Assembly (NCBI GenBank): GCA_018907035.1
Contig: JACCIC010000063.1
Location: 186,001-250,000 of the forward strand
Direction: 5' to 3'
DNA from: Sycobia sp. Sy_11
Taxonomy: Eukaryota; Arthropoda; Insecta; Hymenoptera; Epichrysomallidae
DNA length: 64,000 nucleotides
Positions 26,056 through 40,294 of this stretch are shown piece by piece (position 1 is the stretch's first letter; each line of letters opens with the position of its first letter). The notes beneath the pieces are model-generated. The model was given only the letters and a program-made list of their open reading frames with translations. It did no database searches and was not told the DNA's origin. A program made the translations under genes and the position numbers.

Positions 26056-26175
26056 ACAATAATAATAATTAAAATAATAATAATTAGCAATATTAATTAT
26101 TATTATTATTACTTTTTATTATAAGAATAATAATAGTAAAAACAGTCAGAATAATAGTAATAGTAATAACAATCA
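26056..26175. repeat. AAT/ATT low-complexity tract with inverted repeat
   Basis: Degenerate AAT and ATT triplets. AATAATAATAATTA (26073-26086) is followed after 7 bases by its exact reverse complement TAATTATTATTATT (26094-26107), so a 14-bp hairpin is possible. Confidence 0.8.
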
Positions 26176-26700
26176 TGTTATACTTCTAATGAAAACCAGT
26201 CACGAAGACGGAAATGGCCTATAACTTCGGTGATATTTATGCGCGGACTTTTATATAAATCGAGGAACGTGCGAAAGATACAAATTTCTGTCCGATCGAA
26301 GGGACGCCTTCGCATTCGTTTGAACCGCGTTGGCGATGCCCAATAGATCCTACATCGACATACGCCTATTAAAATCTTATGTAAATTGTCAACGTATAAT
26401 GCACCCGCTCTATAATTGGATACCGTCAACTCTAGAAATATTGCACGCATATATATATATTTAGTGTAGCTTGCTGAAACTTCTTATATGGTTCACTTAA
26501 AATCGTATTAACCTTTAGCCATCAAACGATAAATTACTCTACACAAAATATTTGATTAAAAAGTGCGACGCCTGGGACTTTTACGGCGTAATAAACTCTT
26601 CGTAGAAATTGCGACGGTGTGTACATAACCCGAGGTATTACCTATGAAAGTCGCGTTATATCCGAAAAGCCCGTATAAGCTTATAAAGCCATATATAATT

Positions 26701-26846
26701 ATAATATACGCGCGCATCTATATTTATATATTTATATGTATATATATAGAAGTCGGTCCTAAGCAAATAGGATGTCGTCGCGTCCGTCGGACATAATTAC
26801 CGCACACGGGACCGTTTCTTTCTCCACAAGAATCACCGTTAATTCG

Positions 26847-26877
<31 letters not shown>

Positions 26878-27525
26878 TTACTCGGTGTCTCTCTAAAACG
26901 CTCGAGCTGGATGCGAGGTGCCCTCGTTGGAGCGGCGGGCAGGGGGCAAGGAATAAGAGACCCGCTGCAGTAGCCCGGCGAGGACGAGTGAGAAAGAGGC
27001 CGCGCGCTCGGAAAAGTGAAAAGAGAGCGAGATATAATGGGAGCCGCGCGCGATATATATATTGTACACATATCTATGTAGAGGGCCCTTTGTAAAGCGG
27101 GCGAGCTCGAGCGCTATAAGCAGCTCCGTATGGCGCGTGGATGTAATGCTGACGGGGTTGACCGGCGCGGCGAGGTGAAAAGGGCGGGGGAGGGGATATT
27201 TCATCAACGACCGCGCCGCGCACCATCGTTTAAGCGCCGAGTTGCCGGCGACCACGAAGGAAGCAACTCTCGTTTCCGCGTGAAAGTCGCCGATGCACGC
27301 GGGGCGGCGTGCAAAAACGTATTATACCGCCGCCAATGTGTGCCTCTGTGTGTGCGCACGTGTGTGTGCACGTGTGTGTGTGCCGGTGGGTGGGTATTTT
27401 TCGCGCATCACAGACCGGCCGTGCCGCCGCCCGCACGCGGACATTGCGGCTGCGTTCGCTTTGATGAAGAGAGGAGGCCGCGCGGGTGTGTCGGAGATTT
27501 ATATGTATATATATAGATAATATTT
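26701..27525. other. CpG-rich patch
   Basis: CpG-rich, with a CT array (26847-26874) and a GT-rich segment (27340-27385). No conserved protein motif in its open frames. Possible regulatory island. Confidence 0.4.
26847..26874. repeat. (CT)14 microsatellite
   Basis: CT run in a CpG-rich patch. Confidence 0.93.
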
Positions 27526-29323
27526 GCTCTTAGGGCACAATGTGTACGGTAGTGCACTGATTGCAATTTTGATCGTTACTTTACAAAGGCGTTTATTATA
27601 TGGACGAAAAGATTAATGATCGCAATGGAATTGTTTTAGGTTTAGAGCTACGGTATATAATTGCTATTTGCTATAGTCTCACCGTCTCAATTCCGTCTTG
27701 CTCGAGGCATCATTTTAAGATATTTCGGGCGGATTTTTATTTATTGTATGCTTTATTTGAAAAAAAAAATCACGGGTCCATGAATCCTCTTACAATAACC
27801 ATACGCATGAAATGCGCAATGAAAAAATAATCATATACATTTATTATATATTCGCAATAAAATACAAGAAATATTTTTGCAGCATATACGAAAATACTGC
27901 TATGTAATAAAGATACTATTGTAAAAGACTTTAATGATAGAGATAGTAACATAAAGCTCATGAATTAAAAAATTGCTTTAATGCAGGAATAGATATTAAA
28001 TAATTTAATGTAATTCATGAATATATAGATAAAATGGATTATAGACATTAGAAATTCACAAGACCATTGATATTCTATCCACTCTTTTGTAAATGTACTT
28101 CAAAGGACTACTGTCGTAATCAAAATTGTATCGATTAAGCAAAAAATATAGCGATAATATTATAAGTCTGCACTTAACTATTTAAGATTAGACTGAATCT
28201 TTTATATAAATACTTCTCAATTGCTCGTCAAATGTTTTAATCAATTATTAAGAATTTTATCTCCGTTGACAATAATTTTTTTTCAGTACCAGTAAATGTT
28301 ATCCCAAATTTAACTTTGGATATTGAAAAAATTAGTAAGGCATCACTAGACTAATTAAATTATTTTTAACTTCAGAAAATTGTAATAATATAATAATTGT
28401 AACAATTAATTATTCTTTTCAAGAATTAACATGTTTGAACGAAGACTTGACGAGGGCGTTAAAGTCATAAATGAAACCTTGTTTTTAAGTGCATGTTTCT
28501 CACTCAGATATAAAGCAGCATTGATCCTTCCATTCAAAATTAATCGTAAATTTACCGTTAAATAATTGATTATATAGTTAATTTTGATCTTCTCTAGCGT
28601 TCATCGTGAATAAACTATATTTAAATTCTTCGAATGGCATTGAATTGAGTGTGCGTACTGAAAATTATTTAAGTATAAAATACAAGTAGACTAAATTATA
28701 TCGTTTAATTTGAAATAACATAACGGTTATAAACTTCCTTAATTTCTTTGGGATAGCATTTATTTATTATTGATACATTGGTTAATGACATATATGAGAT
28801 ACAATACAAATCTCTCTGTAATTATTACAGTACTGAAATATTTTTTAACAGTGCAATTTTTAATCTTACAAGTAAAGAGTTGTACTATAGCAAAATTAGA
28901 CACTATATTTGTATTTCACATTTTGACTTTTTCAACCTTTCACTTAAAGCTCTTGTAATTATAAGGCTGACGACCTAGCTATGTATATTTTGAAAATAAT
29001 CTGAGCATGTATATATAATTTGTAGAATTGTAAAAATAAATAATTTCGTCTCTTTCCCGCTGTACTTCTAAGATAATCGCGAAATTATCGAAGTTTAGAA
29101 ATAATCACGATACAGGAATAAGGATAATAAACATGCTGTAATAAAAGCTTCAAATAGAACTAACATTTTCTTATAATTGGCCCTTAACAGCGACGCTTTA
29201 TAAAAATTATTTTTCCGAGGTTCTAATTACCGGTTAAAAGTGTAAAGCAGCGGAAGCCTAAATGCATTTCGCACGCTCCTGTTAATTCACAGAGGGTAGG
29301 GAGTCTTAATGCACAAGTTATAA

Positions 29324-29325
<2 letters not shown>

Positions 29326-29382
<57 letters not shown>

Positions 29383-29404
29383 CCCCCCCCTCCCACACAC
29401 ACAC
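29326..29404. repeat. Compound (CT)27-C10-(CA)n microsatellite
   Basis: A CT array to 29380 is followed by ten C and then a short CA run. Confidence 0.95.
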
Positions 29405-30608
29405 AAACACAAAGTACACGATGTAATTCTTTTTAACCTCGAGCTTGTCGTCAACATATACTCCCCTCTGATGTTTCCTCCTCTGGGTAAATGGCATACC
29501 GTTGAAAAACATAAAAAGACGTTATTTTCTGCAAAGTGCTCGTCCGACTAATATGCCCATATACTTCCTTCTGATCCCCCAATATTACACTCGCTCTATA
29601 TAACTCATTTTTTGTGAACCGCGTTGATGCTTATAGGTACGTCTATAAATCGAGCAAAGCTCTCGCGGCTTCGCAAAGCTAATTTTAGCCCCTCTCCTCC
29701 CCCCTCCCACCAAGACTGCCTTTACATATAAATATACAGAACGCTCCCCTTGGCGCGGGCGACCGCGAAAACGCCGGCGCGTGCAGATGCGCGACCGGCG
29801 GCGCAAACGGTACACGCACTTTGCCACCCAGGTGTACATGCTCTTAGCTACATATAAACATACTCCCGCTATAATATGGAAACGGCATTCACCTCCAGAG
29901 TTTCGCGTGTGTGCGGGTGTGCGCGGGTGTGCTCGTGTGTGAGTACGCAGATCCGCGCACGACTTTCGTTCTATAATTCAACCGCACACCGACTTGAGAA
30001 CGATAAATTATATTGTATGTATACTCGGGGGGAGTTTGTATGTGTATAAATATATAGATATATGATTGTGGTTATATATTTTCACGCATTAGCTGTCTAG
30101 TCTGAATATATATGCATCCGGAAACTCGTCTCCTCCTTCGCGGAGGCGATTGAGAACTCTGAGACAAGGTTATGCACATACCAGACTTCTTGATGAAACA
30201 GGAGAGGGATGGGAGAGGGGAAGCGTAAGAGTGGAGGCTTTATCCGCGATACATATATGGAACGGAAATTTCTACGCTGCAAAAGAGGAATTCGAATTAT
30301 TTTAATATAGAACGCGTGCAGTTTGCTTTCGACTCAGGCGCTAATATTTATAACAGGCCTCGTAAAGTCACTAATATATTGAAGTTTCTTTTCGATCATG
30401 TGTATAGGTTAATGGAAGCAGGTTATAAAACTTAATCGAAAAAAACTACATATTGTAGGGGATAAATGCGTCGATCAGATGGGCGTGATGAGTTTTTGTG
30501 CAATTTTCCGCAAGTGGCATTTAAGCCTGATGGTCAATATATCGAAACCAATCGGTTTTGGACTATACCTATACATTTAATATACTTGACGTTCAAGCAG
30601 ATGTAGAT

Positions 30609-30611
<3 letters not shown>

Positions 30612-30653
<42 letters not shown>
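30612..30653. repeat. (TA)21 microsatellite
   Basis: Uninterrupted TA run. Confidence 0.95.
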
Positions 30654-30654
<1 letters not shown>

Positions 30655-31799
30655 CAAGCTCATAGAATTCTACTCGGTTTCTGATTTCCCAATTTTCCTT
30701 GAATTCTATAGATGCATAATGAAAGTAATTTAATATAAAATATAAATAGATCCAGCTCTAGTATTCGATGATTTTCGTACGTTATTTATTCTATAATGCA
30801 TCTATTTTTATTTGAAATCATATTTTACGAAGTTAATGTTATCTTTATATTTTAAATATTTTTTCGGAATCTATGAAAGATAATGGCCACATGGCCTATC
30901 GCCCCCGATCGTCAGGGGCGTTAGCGTACTTTACGACTCTTAATTATAAAGTAACTATCCCCGGAAATTAATACAGGACAGCGCATATACATAAATACAC
31001 AATTTTTTTTCGACTCTTGGAATATGTATATTATTTTCTTGTTTGACTTGATTTTTATACATTCGAAGTTTTCCATAGATTCGCGAATATTATTTTCGTT
31101 AACTATATTCTCGAGAACCTTTTTTATTTACACATTTCATAGCATTGTTCTTGATTTCTTTTATATTATCATTTCTTGCTCTCGTACTCGTAAGTGATTC
31201 AGACAATATGTTTCAAGACATTAATATAACAAGTAGAAGAAGATTAGAAAGAAGTATGGGCCTGATACAGAAAGAATAGGAATGAGGCAACAGCCAAAGC
31301 AATAAAGTATATGAAAAGTCGCAAGATATTCAACTAAAGAAAAATGAATATTGACTAATACTGATCGAAATATTGAAAATATAGAGAATACAAAACTGAA
31401 AGCTAAATAACGAGACACTTTATACATGTATATGTATGTGTTATTTTGCATTTGGTAGGAATAAATCAATTAGAGGAATACCAATAGAGAAAGTGTTACA
31501 AATATTTACGATACAGGCAATTAATAAAAACTTGATTTACAAAAAGCGCATCAATGTTTCGATCGAAGAACGTCCCATTAAAATAACCGAAGAAGGCTAG
31601 CGATATTAATTAGAAATCCGTTATTACATAGAAACGTAAATTAAATATTTAAATCGCGATACAGATGTTGGCTCGTAGAGTGTCTCCAATATTCTATATA
31701 TAATATTAATATTTACTTCAGGCTTCCTATTGATTAAGGAAGACGTATTAATTCTTCGAGTTCGACTCAACGAGCCTCTATACAATGTATTGGAATCGC

Positions 31800-32260
31800 G
31801 AAATGCAGCTCGTCCTCCTGGCGCGGCTTTTCCCGTGGTCGGATTATTCGATAGAGCTCGACCGACTCCTTCTATACACAGATACACATATAAATAAGAC
31901 TCGAACGACGGAACGAACAATGCGCTCCCCAGGCGTTCCCAGATGCACGTAAGTATTAGGTATTGTCAGGAAGTCATAGCCGCCGTCGTTTCTGCCACTG
32001 CCGCGCGTCTCTGCCCGTTACGCCAGGCGGCCCGGGGCGCCCGCGCCGGCTCCGATACAGCTTATCCATTATGTATTTCGGAGCGAGAACGGTCTTCGCG
32101 CGGCGAAGAGAAAGAGCGAGGGGGGGGGGGACAGTCCCCTCCCGCATTGTTACAATATTCAGCCGTCGCCGAGCGGTCGGACCAGTTTTGGAATAAGTCG
32201 ACTTGCGGGTATATTTCGGTTGATTGGTTTAGGTTTCTTCGTCCTTTTAAGCGAAGTAGG
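31800..32260. other. CpG-rich patch with G-run
   Basis: Short CpG-rich patch with a run of ten G inside GAGGGGGGGGGGACAG near 32120. No supported exon. Confidence 0.35.
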
Positions 32261-33445
32261 AGATTTTTTCGCAAGTCGTCAATCGGCTCGCGATGTATTT
32301 GGCCGTAGATGCAGATATGCCGAGACTTTGGAACAGGCATGCGGAATTCTCGAGATTACATACATATAGAAAACAACCTGTTTGCCAACTTTTCGCACAG
32401 GATAAACGTTAGAAATTTGAAGGAGCACTTCTCGAAATCTCGATGTATAATTGACGATTTTGAAAAATGGCAGAGTTCAATGAGAAGTGCATAAGGAATG
32501 GTATTGCAGATGTCAGAGTAAACGGAGAACACTAATCGCAGAAAAATAATAATAATGTAGCACGAGAGGGGAGATCAAGTATGAATGACAAAATTTGTCC
32601 AGATTGAGCGAGATCACTCCCATCCGTCAGGCTAAGGGTTTGAAGACCGTAACACTCTCTCAATCTCAGTCATGATTATTTTCTGATATCACAGCGGCAA
32701 TTCTCATCAAGTTGGAATTTCCTTATTCTAATTGCTTAGAAATTTGGAAAAACTTAAATTGACAAAAACTAGAAACTATTAGTATAAGCAATTTAAATAG
32801 ACTAATTTCACGTAAAAAGTAGGAAATTTTGGAAGTCAAAAGGTTGAAAAATTCTTAAACTTTGCTTTTCACTCTGCAGGTAACTAGAGGTGCCTCGTTC
32901 GATCTCGACCAAATTCATCACTTGTATTCGATAATACGCATTTTTAAGTCAACGTAGGGAAAGAATAATTAATTAATGAAAGTATCGCGTGATTTAAACA
33001 CAACTTACTTAAGTATATAGAAAGCGTTGAAATCGAATATCAAATTTACATCTCAGATTCTATCGAATAAGAAAGCAGCATATAAAAAATTCAAGAAATT
33101 CAAAAACTCCACATACAAGAAATTCATTCGTTCGACTTCTCTTCCTTTATCATTTATTAAAACCGATCGCCAATCAGGATTTCAATTATCGCGGGATTCT
33201 CATTGTATCGCGCATGTATACTACTCTCATTCGGGCATTTTATGTAACCGTCATATTTTTTATCTTAAAATTGGAACAGGTCGACTATGTAAAATATTAT
33301 CGCTCCCTCAAAACTATATATAAATTTATGTCAAAAAATGTCCTTCGTCGAAATATATACGATTGTTTTTCATATAAATGATAAAGCTATATATCTATCA
33401 AATGAACATTTCACGATCACGAAAAAAAGGTTTCAGAGTAATAAA

Positions 33446-33450
<5 letters not shown>

Positions 33451-33496
<46 letters not shown>
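33451..33496. repeat. (AT)23 microsatellite
   Basis: Uninterrupted AT run. Confidence 0.95.
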
Positions 33497-33498
<2 letters not shown>

Positions 33499-33756
33499 AG
33501 GAGAAGAGATAAATATAAGAGGGGAATCGACGTGGCTGACAATCACACAAATTTGGCTTGCTGCGAGCTGACAATTTCTTCTAAAATATTCATTTATTAC
33601 CGATCGATTGCTCCCGCGGCAAGCGAAACGAACCCCATTAGCGTCATATAAGTGCGCACTGCTGTTCTTGAGCGCAAGCGTCTGCTGCTCCCACCCTTGC
33701 GTCCAATCGACTCCTAACGCGTTTCACCGATCATTGACCATATATATCATCTCGCC

Positions 33757-33770
<14 letters not shown>

Positions 33771-33812
<42 letters not shown>

Positions 33813-33815
33813 TAC

Positions 33816-33856
<41 letters not shown>
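33771..33856. repeat. Compound microsatellite (TA)n-(GA)n
   Basis: TA array 33771-33805, a short CATATATACATA bridge, then a GA array 33818-33856. Confidence 0.95.
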
Positions 33857-33857
<1 letters not shown>

Positions 33858-36358
33858 GCAAGATCGCTATATAGAAAGACGCACGCGCACGATCGCGAAC
33901 ACTCCCAACATACGGCGACGTGCAGCGGGTCCTTTTATGAAAAAAAAAAAAAGAAAAAAAATCTCGCCGGCACGATTTTATGTACGGAAGCCGTTCTGTA
34001 TGTGTGTTTATTTCGCATCTCTCGCGATAAGCCGCGCCAGACACTTGCGCGCGCGTAACGAAGTGTCGGCGCGCGGGCACTTTTTTATAAGAGTATATAT
34101 ATATAGCTATACTATATCGCCGTTGTTTTTCAGCCTGTTTGCGGGTTACGAAACAGTCGTATAGACCTGTGCGCGCTTTCTTTTTTCTCTCTCTCTCCCC
34201 TTGCCTCCCGGTGCTTTTGGCGATAAAGTTACGCGCGCAATGTATGTCACTGTGTAAGGAGTATGCCGTGATTTTTCTTTATATGTACACATAAATTCGA
34301 AAGAACTGTGAGTCTGATGGGGCCATTCAACTTCCCTTGTTTTTCAGTATGTACGTACGTGTATTCAATAGTTTGAGATATTGTTCGACCTCAGGTAGTT
34401 CTTTATTTTTATATATATAGACACTTATTGAGTGTGAAAGTGTCAGAACGCTATAAATTTCGTTCGTTCTGTTTTTTTTGCTTCGCCATCTCTTTTAAAA
34501 ACTATACACACGGGTTTTTATTGCTTTTATACTTTAGTTCATAAATTTAATATAAAATTTGATAACAGCGACAGAGAAAAATCTTGCACATTTCGTAGTT
34601 ATTCACGTAAACTACAAGTGTAAACCGTGATTTTTTTTATCGAATCTCTATTATAAAAGGCTGTTTTATGATTAGTGAAATTTTGAATAAATACATAAGA
34701 ATCCTTTGTATCTGATTGCCAATTACCATTTTAGCCAGCTATAGACCATTTTAATCGCTCTATTAAATTTCTTCTTCCGAAGCTTCCGACAAATGAAATT
34801 TCGAATCGGAATATTTCAGTCGGCGATTATATAAAATGATAGAACAGGTTACATATACGTAAATGTCCTCGGAAGCCGTAGATCAAAACAGTTTTTTGTG
34901 CCTTCTTCTCGTTTACATAAAGTTTGTGAGATGATTCGACATAATTAGAAAATTGTTTACCCATCAAACTTAGATATATAAATACATTATTAGCTATACA
35001 TACGAGTTAGAATAACTATCGCTATAAATTACCATGATTATCGTCTCAATATTATTAGTTCCGAGCCGATTTTTCTTTACATTTAGACCGCGGCGCGCGC
35101 GCGCGCACATCCTCCGAATGAAAAACTGCCCACGTGATATCCGCGTTCTCGTGCGTACATAAATAATTAACGAGTTTTTCGATTTACTCGAGCATTTTGC
35201 ATCGAATCATAGTTCGCTCGTTATCGTTACGACATAAGAAAATGCAAAGCGTCTACGATCGCGCGCGCGTACGTATGTACATGCAGCATTATTTTTCTAT
35301 AAACGTCGTAAAAGGTGAAATTCGTTCGCTCGCTAGTAGGCGCCTTCGGAAAATTTCTCCTCCATAAATATTCGCTTCGCTAAGCCGGACCCGCCGGCAC
35401 GCGATATCGGGTGTAAAAAAAAATTTTAAAACACCACTACCAACACCATGCAGAACTGATATAATTTTTGGCCAGAGTGCAGCGTGGACTACGTATGTAT
35501 GCGTATATAAATACAGATATAGACGTCCTGATGGATTATCGTTCGCTTTGGAAAGTTATTAGGAAAAATTGCCCGCCGTAAAAGAAAAAAAGGCACGAAA
35601 AAAAAGACCGAAGGCGGAATAGTTGAGAGAAATTTATTCTTCGAATGGGTTAGAAATTACTTCCCTGTTTGTGGTTGCCAGCCGAGAGCTACTCCAGAAA
35701 GAGAGGTAGCGACTTTCCTTAAAAAAAACAGAGACGCAGATATATATGTATAGATTTGAGTCGTGCACGAATGGAAAATTTTCGAACGTGTACGAGAGAG
35801 TCGGAGAGGAAGGAGACGAATTGCGATTGTATTTGATATAATTATGTCTAGATTTTCATGGGAACTGAAACTCTTGCCTATAACGAGTCTGCTCGCTTTT
35901 TTCAGGACACGGTCATTACAATTTGACTGCAGTCACTGTATATAATGAATATAATGAATCCAATTGGCCCGGTACAATTGGCTCGAACGCGTCGGATCTT
36001 TTGCTATTTATTATCGATTGTTCGCGATAAATAATCTCGTATATGCTTATTATATATACATAACTAGTCAAGCAGCTAGAGAAGCGCTGGTTATTTTTAC
36101 GAAGCGCATTAATTAATCTATCGTTTTGAAATATTTAATAAAGTAAACGATAACATTAATTACCGGAAAAAGAGATTTTAATCGAAGAAAGTGAAAAAGT
36201 GAATATCGTAGTCATCATAATTATCCGTAATTAAGTATAATTATTTTATACATAATTATCTCAAGTGATTTTAAGTATTTGTAGTCGAGCGCACTTATTT
36301 GAACGTTTTAAGTACACGTTAGCATAGGCCAGGTGTAGTTTTTGCAATAAATAATCAT

Positions 36359-36360
<2 letters not shown>

Positions 36361-36439
<79 letters not shown>
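36361..36439. repeat. Compound microsatellite (CT)n-(TA)n
   Basis: CT array to about 36384, a short TTCTG bridge, then a TA array to 36439. Read on the minus strand it is again TA followed by GA. Confidence 0.95.
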
Positions 36440-36443
<4 letters not shown>

Positions 36444-37507
36444 CGAAGATTAATCATTTGAGATATACATTTAGTACGGGGCATTTGAAATACTACCACC
36501 ACCGATGAGAGTATTATCATTATTATATCCTTGACTTGTATACATTCGGGCTCGGCTCGAGTGCGCGCACATGCGCGGCGCGGTATTTTGCTTTTGCATT
36601 ATAGCCAGAATTATATACCGGAACAGGTGTCGGAGAGGTTACAAATTTATCTCGGTTCATAGACTACCCATGTCTACTGTATGTACGTCAATAATAATTA
36701 CGGTAATAATTCTTACATATTAACGCGCCGATTCAAAGCGCAGCGCCGTCTTTAAACGCGCGCAAGCGAGACGTCTGCCTATACAAAATAGATATTTTGA
36801 ACGATTAAATAAATAAAGTGAAACTCTTCTACTAGTACATGTAAAAATTTTTTCAATATACAATTAATAATTTATTACAACCGTATCTTTAATATTGGTG
36901 CTATTGTACGCAGTAATATGTATAATTACACTTAGTTTCTGGAAAGTCAATTAAATCAAATGACCATAAGAATAATCAATGCCAGGAATAAAATTAGCAA
37001 ACTTTTTCACTTCTAGCAGATGCGCGTTGATGGGCCGCAATAAAAATCTCTCATACCTGCAGCTATGACAGACATTTGCAATCGATTAACATTGAGAAGT
37101 ATATGCAATTTTCTTAAAATAAAAAAATACAACGAATTTTAAATATTATTAAAAATCTCGCAATTCGATAACGGTCTAAGGTTCTTTATTTTCCTAGATA
37201 CTTTTCCTTAAGAATTTATTGATGAAAAAATATTATTTTTGTACCAAATACTCTTTTTTTTATAAAACCGTACGTTTTCTTTGTATTAACGAGGGATCCC
37301 GGACTGCGGGCTCCTACAGGGTGCCATAGATTATAAAGACGGCCCTGCCGAAGCATTCGAATCCTGCGCAATACGACAAGGCCGCGCGCAGTAGTAATAA
37401 TAATCGTAATAATTCTAAATCCAGCGAATGGCCACAACCAACCAGTTCGCATACACACGTACAAATAAAATCCCTTTTACCGCGCCCCTGAAACTCTCGT
37501 TCGCTAC

Positions 37508-37510
<3 letters not shown>

Positions 37511-37573
<63 letters not shown>
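37511..37573. repeat. (AT)31 microsatellite
   Basis: One of the longest pure AT arrays in the window (63 bases). Confidence 0.96.
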
Positions 37574-37576
<3 letters not shown>

Positions 37577-37992
37577 CTCGCATACTACCCACCGCTGAAA
37601 TAACGGGCGTTTCAGAAAACTCCGCTCGGCGTGCAGCAGGTGTGCGGTGGTAGTAAAAAAAAATAAAGAAAACACAATAAAAAAAAGCAAATAACAAAAA
37701 ACATATAAATAAAAGAACAGGGACCGTTTGCATAATTCGCCTGTACAACATTGCGTACGTGTGCAGCGATACAGAGCGGCTGTGAAAAGTCGCGCGCAAA
37801 TAATCATTGCCTCTTGGGACACCTTCGCCGTGCCGTTGCTGCGCTTCGACGGCGCGCGCGCAAAAGATCTCCATTACATCGCGCGAGACTTATTGTAACG
37901 AATACCGTATGTATAAATCATTCGAGGTTGTGCCTATACACATTTACTCCGGCTTCGAGATGGAATTTTGAAAAACTATAAAAGAATACGAG

Positions 37993-37998
<6 letters not shown>

Positions 37999-38025
<27 letters not shown>
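37999..38025. repeat. (TG)13 microsatellite
   Basis: Uninterrupted TG run. Confidence 0.93.
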
Positions 38026-39973
38026 CAATGTGGAGAGAAGAGTGGCCAAAGTCGTACGAGTCGCCGCGGACGCCCCCTGCGGCGGGAAACTGTAGCTCGT
38101 ACTTCGAATTTCGCGTCAAACGAAGTAGACGGAACTTAACCATGCATTTGCTTGCGGATAAGATTGTGGCGGAAGTGGTGATTTCCCGCCGAATACCAAT
38201 ACGCGCGCTACTGCGGATACATCGTCGTGAAAGTTTTTTAATTGCGTTTGAAAAGGTAAATTTCTGCGCATAGAACTGGAGGGACGCGAGTAGGAATCCG
38301 TTAGATTTCGTTGGAGCAATCGAGCCCTCTACTACTTACCTATCTATGCAGAATCGCGAGCTACGTTGCTTTTCGTCGCAGACCGCTTAACCTGCTATTA
38401 GTCATCTGTGCAGGCTTCGCGATAAGCTTTACGTTAGCTAAAGTTGCAAGAGGCATATTTTGTATTAAATGCGGGCGGAAGGACCATTTTCTCGCGAAAC
38501 TGTCGCTTCGAAGTCAGGGCTTGCGCAAGTTCGAGGAATTTCTACACCGCGTTTATGTTTTTGCTTTTCTCCTTCCTTTTTTTTAAAGGAAAGATTAAAC
38601 AACGGGTGTTGCTTTGCGCATATCAGAACGTGAACATCACAATGAAAATTAAGAACAAGTTGGCCGGTTCATGCTTGCCGAAAACCGCAGACCCGCCGAT
38701 TAAACGTTGTAGTGAATACGAGAGAGCGAGTATGTACGTATACAAACAAAAACATACACTGAGCCGATTAACGTCCTTGACAGTTGCACGATGCTCGGGC
38801 ATGCTACACAGATATTCATTCGGTGCATCATATAAATATATACGTCTTAAATAAATCATGTCGCTTTGAAATTTTTTAAAAATATTGAGTGTAGAGCGCG
38901 CACTGAAATTTAAACTTTACGTGCACCTGTTTACGTATAAAATAACTATTGCGTATATGTACGTGCTTGAGAATGTAAATAATAATTTCTTCACATATGG
39001 TTTCTTGTAAATTCTGAAAAGTTTATTAAACTTTTAAGATAATAAATGAGTATACATATAACTTCATGGAATGTTCCAATGGAACGTGCACATGTTAATT
39101 TAAAACAGATTCCACAAAGAGATATATTAATTTTTTTTTATTTATATAACACATATTTCTTAAAACTATTTTATCTTCAATCATATCCAACGAACAAATT
39201 TAGATAATTGATTAGATTTTTATCCTCTTTAATGAAAAACACTCATTACTATTCTTCCTGTATTTATTAATAATTATGAATTATGGAAAATTAGACGAAT
39301 ATAACTAAAAGAAGGAAATGCAAAGTAGATTGGAAACATTGTAAATTTACATAATTAAAATCAGAATAATAAATCTTACGATTTCGTACTTTCTTTATGT
39401 TGCAGGTGAGTCACGATCCATTTACACAAATCCATTGCTTGTACAAAAGTGTAAGTAGAACCATATATAAAACAGATGCATATATATCAATCATTCTCAC
39501 CATGATTATTCACACACGCTATATTAAGTCATCGTAATTATTTTCTGATGCTATATATATATATCACTTTGCAAATAAATACACACACCGGCATATAGAA
39601 TTTTTCAGTACACTTCCGGCGAACCCACCAGAAATCTGACACCTACCGTATTTCCGCTTTGGCCGTGAATTACCGCGGCTAAAAATTTATTACACGCATA
39701 TACATATAGGAGGCTCTAAAAATTTCAAGTATATATATATATATATATTATTTCGGTTATCATACTCATGGTTGTATTGAATGTAAAAAAATCAGAAGAA
39801 GAAGAAGAGAAAAAAGCCGCCAAACATTGTAATTTAGCGGTCTTATATGAAAGTGCGAAGCTCGTTAAAACGTCAGTGGCGAAAAAGATCTGGCGGAGGT
39901 GTGTGTATGTTGTGTGCGTCTGCGCATGTGCGCGTGCATGCGTGCATGTACATGTAACATTCAAGTGTATATG

Positions 39974-39976
<3 letters not shown>

Positions 39977-40006
<30 letters not shown>
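39977..40006. repeat. (GT)15 microsatellite
   Basis: GT run, preceded by a degenerate TGTGCG/CATG stretch from 39900 on. Confidence 0.93.
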
Positions 40007-40011
<5 letters not shown>

Positions 40012-40232
40012 GCCACTTTCTCTCGATGCAGCGCGCCGGGAAAACCACCTCTTTTCTTACCATTTGACGTGCCTGCACTTTTGCGCGTACACTCGTCAAA
40101 AGTAATACATCGGTGTACTTTCAATTACGCCGTATCGTGTCGCGCGTGCTATGATTGATCGGAAAGCGAGAATTGCTACCTAGATATATATGTATGTCAT
40201 TACATGCTTCTTTCTGCATCGAACGCGTCCTG

Positions 40233-40236
<4 letters not shown>

Positions 40237-40285
<49 letters not shown>
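40237..40285. repeat. (TA)24 microsatellite
   Basis: Uninterrupted TA run. Confidence 0.95.

Positions 40286-40294
<9 letters not shown>

Larger units (their letters stand above)
25531..26700. other. AT-rich non-coding DNA
   Basis: Holds a TA array (25744-25781) and an AAT/ATT-rich low-complexity tract (26056-26175). No exon seen. Confidence 0.45.
27526..31799. other. Non-coding DNA, mostly AT-rich
   Basis: AT-rich to 29300, then CT and CA repeats and a mildly GC-rich stretch (29660-29960). A small GC hairpin CGCCCC/GGGGCG lies at 30900-30920, preceded by GGCC-ACAT-GGCC. No exon recognised. Confidence 0.45.

Noticed and set aside
30895..30922. CGCCCC/GGGGCG hairpin as a possible terminator
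   Set aside because: Short stem, no transcript context; intrinsic terminators are not expected in an animal genome.
32687..32711. miR-2/13-like TATCACAGC followed by GGCAATTCTCATC
   Set aside because: Only the seed matches, and there is no complementary arm within 80 bases upstream to form a precursor hairpin.
37314..37874. Open frames with long YIYIYI stretches (also at 8513, 16242, 17275, 58370, 62462 and others)
   Set aside because: They are translations of TA microsatellites and not proteins.
39768..40067. Lys/Glu-rich 99-residue frame
   Set aside because: Short, ends in a translation of the GT microsatellite, and shows no splice or family support.
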